Below, piece by piece: positions 1 through 8,589 of a stretch of 10,367 nt of DNA (positions within the stretch are counted from its first letter, which is position 1; every line of letters starts with the position of its first letter). Both the position numbers and the translations under genes were made by a program. Under the pieces are notes generated by a model. It searched no databases and was not told the origin of the DNA. It saw only the letters and a program-made list of their open reading frames with translations. The DNA is from Usnea hakonensis. Its lineage: Eukaryota; Ascomycota; Lecanoromycetes; Lecanorales; Parmeliaceae. The stretch is taken from NCBI GenBank assembly GCA_013423325.1, contig BLJB01000430.1, positions 1-10,367 of the forward strand, given 5' to 3'.

Positions 1-687
1 AGTTGCGCCACCTCCCTTTTCTTGCTGGAGGTAGGGTCCGCTTGAAACTCGCGGTAAGTAGTAGCGGCGGGTACGCACTAGCGGCGAAACTTGGCCCAAC
101 GATACTCTCGCTCGGTCAATAGCTTCCCGAGCTCTGGGACGACGTGGAAGGAGGCGTAAAACTGATTCTTAGTGAGCGGCAGTTTCTCCAGCAGCTTCGG
201 CTGGAAGAGAGGGAGCCCTTCCCAGAGAAGTTGATCGGCTCGTAACTAGATGATACCGTACTGCTTCATAGTCTGTTTGAAGCCGAGACCTAGCTGATTA
301 TACCAATCCTTAGGGGTTTAGTCGTCGTCGGAAGTCTTATCATTATCGGTCGAGGGGTCTCTATCGGGAGCGTTCTGCTCTCGGAGGAGCCGAGCCTTGC
401 GGTATAGCCGGCTTTCCATCTTTTCCTACTATAACTCCGGCCGCTACTACGGTGCAAGACCGCCTATACTTAGAGCCAAGGTTCGAAGACAGGCGCTGAT
501 AATGATCCCGTACAGACGCTATTAGTTTTCGGGCGCAGTCTCACGGTTATAGGCCGGGACGCATCGGGTCGCCGAAGCTTCGAGGCACAGCAGCCACCGA
601 TTAAGGCACGCCGAAGTAAATTGGTTAACCTCTACCGTCGAAAGCACCCAGAAAGAACGATGGGATTCGTCGGTAAGGTCGTCCGCG

Positions 688-709
688 ATATTATCCAAGG
701 ACGACATCG
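688..709 (-). repeat. 22-nt repeat, copy 1, encoding MSSLDN
   Basis: This matches 2532-2553 on the same strand at 21 of 22 positions. The single difference is TAA against CAA context (a CpA to TpA change). Both copies lie in the coding frame of the same gene and both read MSSLDN. Confidence 0.7.
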
Positions 710-2275
710 CCGGGTATAAGGGTTAGGGGTCACTAGGAACGTTGGAGGTTGTATTCGTCGGCGGGGGGGAGGAGGCGGTACGGCGAGCGACAGTGGTGGA
801 GAAACCTATATCGCTAAAATCGCAATAGATGAGCAACGACCAGGCGATCCGATATTCCGATCGAATACCAAAAGACGATCGGGTAGAGTCTTCCAGGGCG
901 ACGGCGACTCGTTGCTTAGTCTGCTCCAACCGATCGATCAGATCTCCCCGCTTGAGGTGGGCTTCTTAGGTGCCGGCCGCACTGGGCCCGTAGCGGTTCA
1001 TGTCGAAACATTTATCGATGTGGGCTTACGAGAACCCGACGCCCTCGAGGGGGGCGTTATCGAAGGCGTAGTAGCCTTTAAACGGGGACGAAAAGAGATC
1101 CTGGTTAGTATTATAAGCCTTATTGTAGGCGATCAGACCTTTACATCGCAGCACGTTTCGAGAACCCAGTTTCACCGAGACGGACGCGGCGTCACGCGTC
1201 AATAGGAAGGGGTACCGGGAAACGGTGAGATCCCGCGCTTTGCCGGGGGAATGGCAGAAGCCCCGGGCCCAACTCTCTAGGCAGTCCGTCTTCCTAAGCA
1301 GCGTGATACCGTCCCCCTCGGGAACATCTTCGACCCCGAGATCGAGCCACGTATCATCAGCGCGGAAGGAACTCGGGTTAGATATATAATAGGCGGCGTC
1401 TATCAGCTTTAAGAAATCGTCCTTCATCAACGCCGGGTTCTTCCGTTAGGTAGTCAATTTCAGATTGTGCGCCTGAACGATCAAGACCGGCCGCGCGAAT
1501 AATGCGAACTGCTCGCTTCTCCGGAGCACGGCACGCCAGAAGCGATCCAAATGACTCTCAGGAATCGTGTACTGGACGTCCATCGTATACCCGGTCCGAG
1601 ATTTACCGCTCTCGGTGTTGACCCGCGCTTTGCAGTCCGCATCGCGAAAACTCCTCGGCCAATGCAGCCGAATATAATACCTACAGGTCTCGATTAGGGC
1701 TAGGCGAAGGATATCGTCTACCCAACACCGTTAGTGCTAATCGGATAGATGAAAGGTATCGGAGGCGCCTACGGGAAGATAGGGGAAGAAGATATAGGTA
1801 GAGGCCCCGAAGCCGTAGTCTCCCGCCCCGTAGCCCAAACGTAATTGCATGGTCTTGTGGATCTGGAGACCGTGAAGGGTGATGCGAGGGTTTTGCGTGA
1901 TACGTCGTAGGAACGGTGGTCGTAGCGCGAGGTGAAAGGCGTGCCGGTGGAAGCCCAGGCTCGAAATGCCGAAGAAGAAGCTATCGATATCCCAAAAGCG
2001 TTCGAGAGTGATATCGTCTTATGCCCGGCGGAGGAAGTCCTCTTCGGACCGGTCAAATCGTAGCGTTGGCGGGTTGTCACCGCCGGCCAGAAGGGCTTTC
2101 CAATTGATATCCTCGAAATCGTTGGCGGCGTCGTCTCGACCAAGTATCTTGGGCTAGTACAAGGGCAGTGGCGCGTTCCGCTGCGAGAATCCTATCGGAA
2201 GGTACTTATTCCAGTACTTGGTCATCTCTCGAAGGGAGAGCGGGTATTCGGGCGGTTCGCTAGAGGAATCCTCCC

Positions 2276-2322
2276 CTAGTCGAGGTCAGTAGTTTTGAGG
2301 ACGGAGGGGGGGCTCCACTAAC
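2276..2322 (-). other. Predicted intron 2 (47 or 53 nt, phase 1) of the minus-strand gene
   Basis: The donor is GTTAGT at 2322, with an alternative in-frame donor GTAATC at 2328. A consensus CTGAC branch point lies about 10 nt before the acceptor TAG at 2276. Splicing joins the exon 2 frame to the long exon 3 frame, whose unspliced upstream end meets a TGA. The two donor choices differ by two codons and cannot be separated here. Confidence 0.6.
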
Positions 2323-2531
2323 GATTACTGCAGCTACAGCGATTATCCCAGCTAGCTTTAATAACCCTGGCGGCGCTATTATAGATATTGTAGATAGGCG
2401 TGCTAGTCCCGGAACTATCGCTATCGGGGGTTTCCCCATCCCTCGCGCTTTCTGCCGGTGGGGTCTCAACCCTAGGCTCTAATTAGGGGGGGGATAGAGG
2501 ATCGCTGGATTCAAGGGTGGTATCATGTACC

Positions 2532-2553
2532 ATATTGTCCAAGGACGACATCG
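2532..2553 (-). repeat. 22-nt repeat, copy 2, encoding MSSLDN
   Basis: This is the partner of 688-709. It lies in exon 2, in frame, about 1.84 kb upstream of the other copy in gene orientation. It retains the CA dinucleotide that is TA in copy 1. Confidence 0.7.
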
Positions 2554-2742
2554 TGCGGGGTAAGGGGGGAGGAGCGCGAGGATTCGCTTGCTTAGCGCTA
2601 GGGATATCGATATCGACCGACTCATTCTCGGCTATAGGGAGCGGACTGGTATCAGAGGATATAGGGCGTAGTGGAGGGGATAGGGGGAATTGTGGCGGAG
2701 GTAATAGAGATAACGGGGGAGGTAGTACTACTGCTAGTTCCC

Positions 2743-2792
2743 CTATGCACGGGTTAACATATTGTAGTGAGTGATTTAGGTGAACGTCTTAC
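2743..2792 (-). other. Predicted intron 1 (50 nt, phase 1) of the minus-strand gene
   Basis: On the minus strand the donor is GTAAGA (from 2792) and the acceptor is CATAG (ending at 2743). A TTAAC element about 10 nt upstream of the acceptor fits the fungal branch-point pattern. Removal joins the frame of exon 1 to the frame of exon 2 exactly, and it removes TAA and TAG codons that would otherwise interrupt. The size is typical of filamentous fungi. No transcript data are available. Confidence 0.6.
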
Positions 2793-3144
2793 CTAGCTGC
2801 GGTATACTGAGGGTCGCCAATGCATCAGCGACGCTCTCGACAGGACTCGACACTATTCGCGATGATGTTGTCGAAGATTAGCTGGCTTCCCTAACTTTAC
2901 TACGATACAGAAGGGCGCGACCAACAGCGGCAGTAGGGGAGAGTATGGCCGTCGGTACCGTCGGCGATCTAGATTGCGCGGACGCTATACTGCTCTTGTA
3001 AGAACGTAGACTGCGAGGGCTAGGCGCATCGATGGGGCCTTCTATAGTGGGGATGGCTCTTGATACTTCGGTCTCCGCTACAGGAAGGGGCGGGTCTGCT
3101 TGGGTTACCGGTACTTGAGAGGTGATGGAAGCGCTCGCTACTAA

Positions 3145-3240
3145 GGATTCGGCTTCGAGTCGCGTTTTTGCTCTCGCACGACTTTTCGCGGTAGCTAGAC
3201 GGTTATATTCGCGCAGTTCTTCGGCGCTCTTTCGAGTCCG
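3145..3240 (-). other. bZIP-like basic region at the N-terminus of the minus-strand gene
   Basis: Residues 14-27 of the predicted product read YNRLATAKSRARAK. This contains Asn15-x7-Arg23, the spacing that defines the DNA-contacting half of bZIP factors, in a strongly basic context. The heptad leucines expected after it are absent: only Leu30 and Leu36 follow, with the wrong spacing, and the chain then becomes Ser/Ala/Pro-rich. I read it as a nuclear-localisation or DNA-binding basic patch that resembles bZIP, not as a full bZIP domain. Confidence 0.4.
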
Positions 3241-3291
3241 CGGCATAATGATAGTAATCCGGGGGAAAATGTCAAATCGATAAAGGGGAAG

Positions 3292-3308
3292 ATATATATA
3301 TATATATA
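3292..3308 (-). promoter_or_regulatory. TA-repeat, TATA-box-like site upstream of the minus-strand gene
   Basis: An uninterrupted (AT)n run of 17 nt ends 46 nt upstream of the ATG at 3246 and is followed by a pyrimidine-rich leader on the minus strand. Position and composition suit a core promoter, but it is also a simple microsatellite, and no transcription start can be seen. Confidence 0.4.
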
Positions 3309-3385
3309 CGCACGCTGGCTAGGTAAAGACGGTTACTGCTTGGTAGAGAGCTTGCAGAAAAGAAGATCGAAAGGAAGACCGAGTG

Positions 3386-3429
3386 GTTTGTTTACATATT
3401 AGATTAGGGGGATGTTAGTTTGTTTATAT
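3386..3429. repeat. Pair of GTTTGTTTAYAT direct repeats
   Basis: The 12-mer at 3386-3397 (with ACAT) recurs at 3418-3429 (with ATAT), 32 nt apart start to start. The one difference is CA to TA. The TGTTTAC core of copy 1 resembles a forkhead-type site. It lies about 140-180 bp upstream of the ATG at 3246. A regulatory role is inference only. Confidence 0.35.
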
Positions 3430-3492
3430 CGATAAGGATGCTTTCGTACTTTCGCTTATAGCCTCGATCTAACTTCAGACGAAAGAACCGAG

Positions 3493-3635
3493 CCAATCGA
3501 ACGTCTCCCCCGGATTGACACCCTCTAACTAAGGGGGGACCGCTGCACCAATAGATCGTCTCGCTCGGATTAACGCTCCGAGCTAAAAGTTTTAGCCTCG
3601 CGCGTCAATCCGAGCCGACCGTCTGATTGGTCGGC
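3493..3635. promoter_or_regulatory. CCAAT boxes with CGGATTRAC repeats and a hairpin (upstream regulatory cluster)
   Basis: CCAAT occurs at 3493-3497 and 3548-3552 on the plus strand and at 3630-3626 on the minus strand. An 18-nt direct repeat, cgtctcNNNcggattRac, occupies 3502-3519 and 3557-3574. An inverted copy of its core (gtcaatccgag) is at 3604-3614. A perfect 7-bp inverted repeat (gccgacc / ggtcggc, loop 8) spans 3614-3635, and a 6-bp one (ctcgga / tccgag) spans 3564-3582. CCAAT is the binding site of the fungal HAP/CBC complex. Orientation on both strands would allow a bidirectional promoter. The factor for CGGATT is unknown. Confidence 0.4.
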
Positions 3636-3911
3636 AAGAGTTTAAGCAGCGCCGGGGGATGAAAATTAGTTCCCGTGACGCTCCTCGCACGGATGCCTAT
3701 AACGCTGATAAAGACGTCGACCGGCGACGGTGACGGTACCGGACGGGATATAAAGAAACCGACGACGCCATCGTCTTCGCCGCCCTCGCTTTCCTATTTC
3801 TCGATCTTAACATATTCGATTTTCCTCCTCGCCCCGCCGAGGAAAGGCCCGCGAGGAAACGACCCCCCTGCTCGTTCGCTTTGGTGCTCGCCCACGGGAT
3901 TTCCCCGCTGA
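3636..3911. other. Non-coding stretch with a plus-strand TATA-like site and pyrimidine tracts
   Basis: No convincing gene is present. The open plus-strand frame here is low-complexity (Ser/Pro/Thr runs) and lacks an ATG start at its edge. A GATATAAAG at about 3748-3756 is followed by CT-rich DNA, an arrangement common in fungal promoters. It may be a promoter cut off from its gene. Composition drops sharply to AT-rich at about 3912, which suggests a junction. Confidence 0.3.
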
Positions 3912-4144
3912 CCCTAACCCCTCGGGCCCTCTAATATAACTATTTTAAGCTACTTACGTATAACCTCTCTAACTAGAACTAGAATATCTATAAAGTCTTC
4001 TAGAATATCTAGTATAATCTAATTAATTAGTCTTAATTAACTAATAATTATAAATAATAGCGAAATTAACTTATATTACGAAAGTTTTTATAGAGAGTTA
4101 AAATCTTTATTATAGAGAAAGATCGACTTTCTATAGATATTTCT
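3912..4144. other. AT-rich non-coding segment flanking element A
   Basis: This is dense in TA, TTAATTAA-like and TATAGA words, with no gene. An imperfect hairpin has arms agaaag (4116-4121) and ctttct (4127-4132). The composition fits an old, strongly RIP-mutated repeat remnant, but no element family can be named. The base string immediately left of the LTR (tttct, 4140-4144) is the candidate 5' target-site copy. Confidence 0.4.
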
Positions 4145-4387
4145 TGTCATGGTGCGGCCTCGCCTCGTACTAATCTCGCCTAGTCTCGTTTAACCTTTAC
4201 ATCATCCGCGCATATCGGGTATATGGGAAACGAAGATGTGGGTTAAAGGACCGTGCGCTAGCTTCTATTTAGATAGTAGCTGGCCCTACCCCAGCTTGAT
4301 TCCTTGTCTTTCGTCTTGGCCTTTTACCTACATACGATATAGCCTAGTAATAATACAAATCCTTCGCTATTACCTCGTTCCTTAACA
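4145..4387 (+). repeat. 5' LTR of element A (243 bp)
   Basis: It begins TGTCATGGTG and ends CCTCGTTCCTTAACA. The end matches the LTR of element B (CCTCGTTCCCTGACA) apart from CpA/TpG to TpA changes. A further shared block, TCTTTCGTCTTGG, lies inside both. Canonical ends would be TGTCA...TGACA. The 3' half aligns well with element B and the 5' half aligns poorly beyond the first 13 bases. Confidence 0.75.
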
Positions 4388-4443
4388 TTACGAAAGACCT
4401 TAATATCTGATAGTGCTTCCTAGTACTATAAAACCTCGTTACT
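4388..4443 (+). other. Untranslated leader of element A (expected primer-binding-site region)
   Basis: This 56-nt stretch lies between the LTR end and the Gag ATG, where the minus-strand primer site should be. It begins ttacgaaagacc. I cannot match it to a tRNA 3' end, and RIP may have changed it. Confidence 0.4.
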
Positions 4444-5628
4444 ATGGGAGACCAGCCTCCCGACCTCGATACCGACCGCGTGCGAGCTTTCCTCGCCGAA
4501 GTAACTTAGAACCCCGCTAGCTTCCTAGCTACCTTCGATACCCTCCGTACTTAAGTAGAGAGTAACTCCTCGTTTAATACTCCGCCCTCGTCTACGTCTC
4601 CTCCGTAACCTCTTTACGACTCCCAGGCTATGGTAACGATGGCTCAAGTGCTGGCGGCTGCTATACGCGAGAACACCCCCGTTCCCCGTTCTAGAACCCC
4701 CCCGAGGTCCGAAAAACTCCCAGATATCCCCGAGTACGATAGGGATATAGACAAGTTAGACGCTTAGGAATAAGCCTTAGTCTAGCGGATAGATAGTAAC
4801 TATAACCGCTACCCTACCGACCGCGCCAAGATCGTATATACGGAATCCAGATTGACTATTAGTAAGAAGGCCTATAATCTGATAAACCCTTACCGTAGAG
4901 ACGGACTCTATACTATTACTAGCTTTTATAACTAGAGGATCAAGTTAAGGGAAGCGTATAGTAACTCTTTCGAGCAAGAGGATACCTAATACTATATCCG
5001 GGAACTTAAGTAAGGCTCTATACCTTTTGATAAGTACTATAATCTTATCTCTTAGAAGAAGGAACGTTCCTACATAGAGGATACATCCTTAATTAACGCT
5101 ATAAAGTATAACGTTAATTATCTTACCTAGTAAGCTGGCGTCGCCTAGAGAAAGGCGGATAGTTAGCGGCCAAGTACCTTCGCCGAGTACGTTTCGATAT
5201 ACTCTAAAATCGATATAGAGCTCCGGCAGATCAAGCACCGCCTGCCTAAGACCAGCCAAATATCTCCTAACCCGAGTTAATCTGCCTCGCGTAGGCCCCT
5301 TATCGTCGCTCCTGTTCCCGTCGCTCGCGCGAACGTAACTAGCGCCCCTGTTCGGGCGGTTACCCCTGTCGTCCCCCTTCCTAGTGGGGAAGCTATGGAT
5401 CTCAGTGTAGCTTAGGCCGCCGTAAAAGGTCGGAAGTTGTCCGAGCCTAACGTTAAGACAATATATGATAAATGGAGACTTTATTACTATTATAAACTTT
5501 CCCACCCCGGTCTTGTTGCTAAGAATTGTCCCAATAGGACGACTCAACTCCGTTCTAGTTCCGTGACTGAATTGGAGGACGATCAAAGCGTCGTAGGAGG
5601 TGTCCCCCTAGATGCGGGAAAAGTTTAG
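4444..5628 (+). pseudogene. gag: Gag of element A, RIP-disrupted
   Basis: Gag forms the capsid-like particle that packages the retroelement RNA. The ATG at 4444 opens a frame readable to at least 5628 if about 17 TAA/TAG codons are passed. Recognisable Gag features are the central helical segment (readable around LREAYSNSF and IDIELRQIKHR) and, near the C-terminus (about 5468-5518), a zinc-knuckle-like stretch ending HPGLVAKNCP. The two N-terminal Cys of the knuckle appear as Tyr (YYYY), as expected from TGT to TAT, so nucleic-acid binding would be lost even without the stops. Two stops (in LDA*E and FYN*R contexts) fall where Trp is expected, the others mostly at Gln. Pol lies in the -1 frame downstream, and the switch point between 5628 and about 5720 is unclear. 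Confidence 0.82.
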
Positions 5629-6304
5629 TCCCTATATAAAGTCGCGTGCCGGGATAAACTAAAGTCTTATATTTATCTTAGTGTCTTTTAGCCTCTTCGT
5701 TTAGTCTACCGTTGTAATTATATATAAAATTCTCCCCTTAGACCGCTTTACAGCTATTCGAGACTGATCCGATCTTTCGCGATAAATATATGGTTATCTC
5801 GTATACCCTCCGTTTAGCTTAGTCTAGAATTATAATACGTAGCCTCGTCGATACCGGTGCTTCCGGCTATGCCTTTATAGATAAATTATTCGCGCGCAAT
5901 CACGGCCTCGCCTTCTACGCCCTCCGCTACCCCCGTATCGTTCGAGGATTTGACGGCCAACCCTCCTCTACCGGCCGTATCACCCATTTGGCAGAAGCCA
6001 TCCTAGTTATCCAAGGTCACGTGGAAAGAATGTTCTTTTATGTAACTAGTCTCTAGCAATACCCCGTTGTCCTCGGCCTCCTATGGCTTCATCGGCATGA
6101 CGTTACCGCTAATTTTGAAGAAAATTCCTTGACCTTCGCCTCGCCTTTCTGTTTAAAGAACTGTACTCTAAGTCCTGTTAAGGTTATCGCCGAAGATGAA
6201 CCTTTCTTGATGCCAAAGGAAAACTATGAGGTTATGAAATCTTAGGAATTCTCGTAATCTCTCGCCTCTTCTGTCCTCGCCCCTGGTCACGGTTTATTAG
6301 GACA

Positions 6305-6526
6305 AGTCCCGACTCGGAAGGAGTCACCGTTATGCTCTATAGGAGTAGTCCGTTATACTCTATAGGAGTAAGTCCCGACTCGAAAGGAGTCACCGTTACG
6401 CTCTGTAGGAGCAGTCCGTTATACTCTGTAGGAGTAAGTCCCGACTCGAAAGGAGTTATTGTTACGCTCTGTAGGAGCAGTCCGTTATGCTCTATAGGAG
6501 CAAGTTCCGATTTAGAAGGAGTTAAC
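6305..6526 (+). repeat. 66-bp tandem repeat made of consecutive small hairpins, inside pol
   Basis: Three full 66-bp units (starting about 6305, 6371 and 6437) and a decayed partial fourth follow each other. Each unit holds three short inverted repeats with 5-nt loops, of the pattern nnCTC-loop-GAGnn. Examples are GACTC-GAAAG-GAGTC (6377-6391), GCTC-TGTAG-GAGC (6400-6412) and TACTC-TGTAG-GAGTA (6422-6436). Hairpins start every 20-23 nt, about ten in all. The unit is 22 codons, so it keeps the pol frame between protease and RT. In that frame the repeats hold TAG and TAA at fixed places, consistent with former Gln. Confidence 0.85.
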
Positions 6527-8589
6527 TACGTCTTTAGTCCCCGTTAAGCCTAGTCATAATAATGAATATAGTCGTATTCTTACCGCCGCCAAGTAAGGGA
6601 AGTCCCCGAGAATTAAATATCGAAGTCTAGCCTCGATGCGTTCCAAGTCCTAACGCTAAGAGTAGCGATCCTAGTACCCCGTTAACCTCGATATCTGCGA
6701 GATAGGAGCTCGCCTATTTACGCGTCTTGTTCGATCCGATAAGTAAGCAGTTTTCAGTCTTTCGCTTATGGAAATCGATCGATTTCTAGGGATACCTTAA
6801 GAGGACCTAGTTCCTGCCTCTAACGTCCCCAGAAGTACTGGCTTTTAGAGTCCCCGCCATAGATTTTTACCTGATCCTACGCGCTGCGCGGCCGACTAAG
6901 CCCATGATCGTGCCCTATTTTAAATAAAGGAACAGCTTCACCTCGCCTCCGCTATTACCTAAGATAAACTTCAAGCTTACCGAGATAGCAAGAATGTCGA
7001 CCCCGCCACGATCTTGCCCCGACGTTATTATGAGTTCCTCGATGTATTCTCTAGGAAGGACGTAGATACCCTGCCCCCGTATAGACCCTACGACTACGCT
7101 ATTAAGCTTAAAGAAGGCTTGCAACCTCCCTCGACTACCCTGTACGGGATAAGTCGTAATGAAATCCTCGAACTCCGTCGTTACTTAGACGATAACCTTG
7201 CCAAAGGCTTTATTAGGGCCAGCCGTTCTTACGCCGTATCCCCCGTCCTGTTCGTTAAGAAGCCTGGAGGAGGCCTTCGATTCTATATTGACTATCGAGG
7301 CCTAAACTCCGTTACCGTAAAGAATCGGTACCCCTTGCCTTTGATCTCCGAGACTTTAAACCGCTTAAGTCGCGCTAAAGTATTTACCAAGCTAGATATT
7401 ATCTTAGCGTTTAACCGCCTCCGTATAAGAGAGGGTAACGAAGAACTTACCGCTTTCCGTACCCGTTTCGGCCTCTTTAAGTACCTGGTTATACCCTTCA
7501 GGTTATATAACGGACCCGCCTCCTTTTAGTATTATATTAATAACACCCTTCAAGAGTATCTAGACGATACTTGTACCGCGTATCTAGATGATATCCTGAT
7601 CTACAGTGACCTTGTGGAGGAATACGAGATCTACGTAAAGCGGATACTTCGTAAGCTTCGAGAAGCCGGCCTCTAAGCCGATATCACTAAATATGAGTTT
7701 CACGTCTCCGAGGTCGCTTACCTAGGCCTTATCGTTACTACTACCGGGATTAGGATAGATCCTAAGAAGGTAGATACTATATTAAATTAGCCCCCTTTGA
7801 TAGGTATTAAAGATATTCAAAGTTTTCTAGGATTCGCCAACTTCTATAGGCGTTTCGTTTATGGTTTTAGTAAGCTCGCGGCCCCTCTCACGGCCATGAC
7901 CCGTAAAAACACGGAATTCCGATGGGATTCGGTATGTTAATCTTCGTTTGAGGCTTTAAAGAAAGCTTTCACCTCCGATATAGTATTAATATACTATTAC
8001 CCCGACCGCAAGTTGATCGTGGAAACCGATGCCTCCGATTACGTGTCGGGAGGTATTCTATCCTAGTACGACGATAGTGGTAGCTTACGTCCTGTAGCGT
8101 ACTTCTCTAAGAAGCACAATCCAGCCGAGTGTAATTATGAGATTTACGATAAAGAACTCATGGCTATAGTCCGCGCGTTTGAAGAATAGCGCCCCGAGCT
8201 CGAAGGTTCGGCCTTCCCTATCGAAGTCGTATCCGATCATAAGAACCTAGAGTACTTCGCCTCGACTAAGTAGTTATCCTGCCGTTAAGCTCGTTAGAGC
8301 GAGTTCCTCTTCCGTTTTGATTATCAAATCGCGTACCGCCTAGGTAAAGCCGGGGGTAAACCTGACGCATTAACGCGTCGTTTAGGAGACCTCCCTAGAG
8401 AGGGGGATAAAGCCGATCTAAGATACTAATATTAGTATCAAATAGTACTGAAAATACCTAATCTAGCCCCGGAAGTAATAAAAGATTACGCCTTATCCCT
8501 TGCCTCCGTTACCCTAGTTCCTTTAATAAATGATCAAGAAATCTTAGTACACCCCGTCTAGCTATATCTATCTCCGATTTAGATAGATG

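Larger units (their letters stand above)
1..3246 (-). pseudogene. Decayed multi-exon gene of unknown family, RIP-mutated, incomplete at its 3' end
   Basis: I do not recognise this family. The ATG at 3246-3244 opens a frame that, after two predicted introns, runs to position 1 without reaching a believable end (over 1,000 codons). Exon 1 (3246-2793) encodes a basic N-terminus and a Ser/Pro/Ala-rich stretch. Exon 2 (2742-2323) is Pro/Ser-rich and acidic, probably disordered. Exon 3 (2275 to 1) looks globular, with readable segments such as ERFWDIDSFFFGISSLGFHR and YGFGASTYIFFPYLPVGAS, then Trp- and Cys-containing stretches. About 19 in-frame stops are all TAA or TAG (for example 2880-2878, 2485-2483, 2156-2154). 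No frameshift is needed in exon 3 over some 2.27 kb, so this was recently one coding sequence broken by point changes. Function is unknown. Retroelement origin is not supported, since no RT, integrase or transposase motif is seen. Confidence 0.72.

Noticed and set aside
1769..2143. Ser/Thr-rich minus-strand open frame
   Set aside because: It is a shadow. The neighbouring minus frame reads a globular-looking sequence continuous with the rest of exon 3.
3675..3911. Plus-strand coding region
   Set aside because: Low-complexity composition, no ATG at its start and no recognisable domain. It more resembles promoter or leader DNA.
3911..3920. Telomere repeat (ccctaacccc)
   Set aside because: Only about one and a half units occur, with no array.
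6305..6526. CRISPR array
   Set aside because: Units are tandem without unique spacers, lie inside a retroelement frame, and the organism is eukaryotic.
6332..6547. Small plus-strand gene encoding a 22-residue repeat protein
   Set aside because: It is an alternative frame of the 66-bp hairpin repeats inside pol, with no promoter or independent start context.
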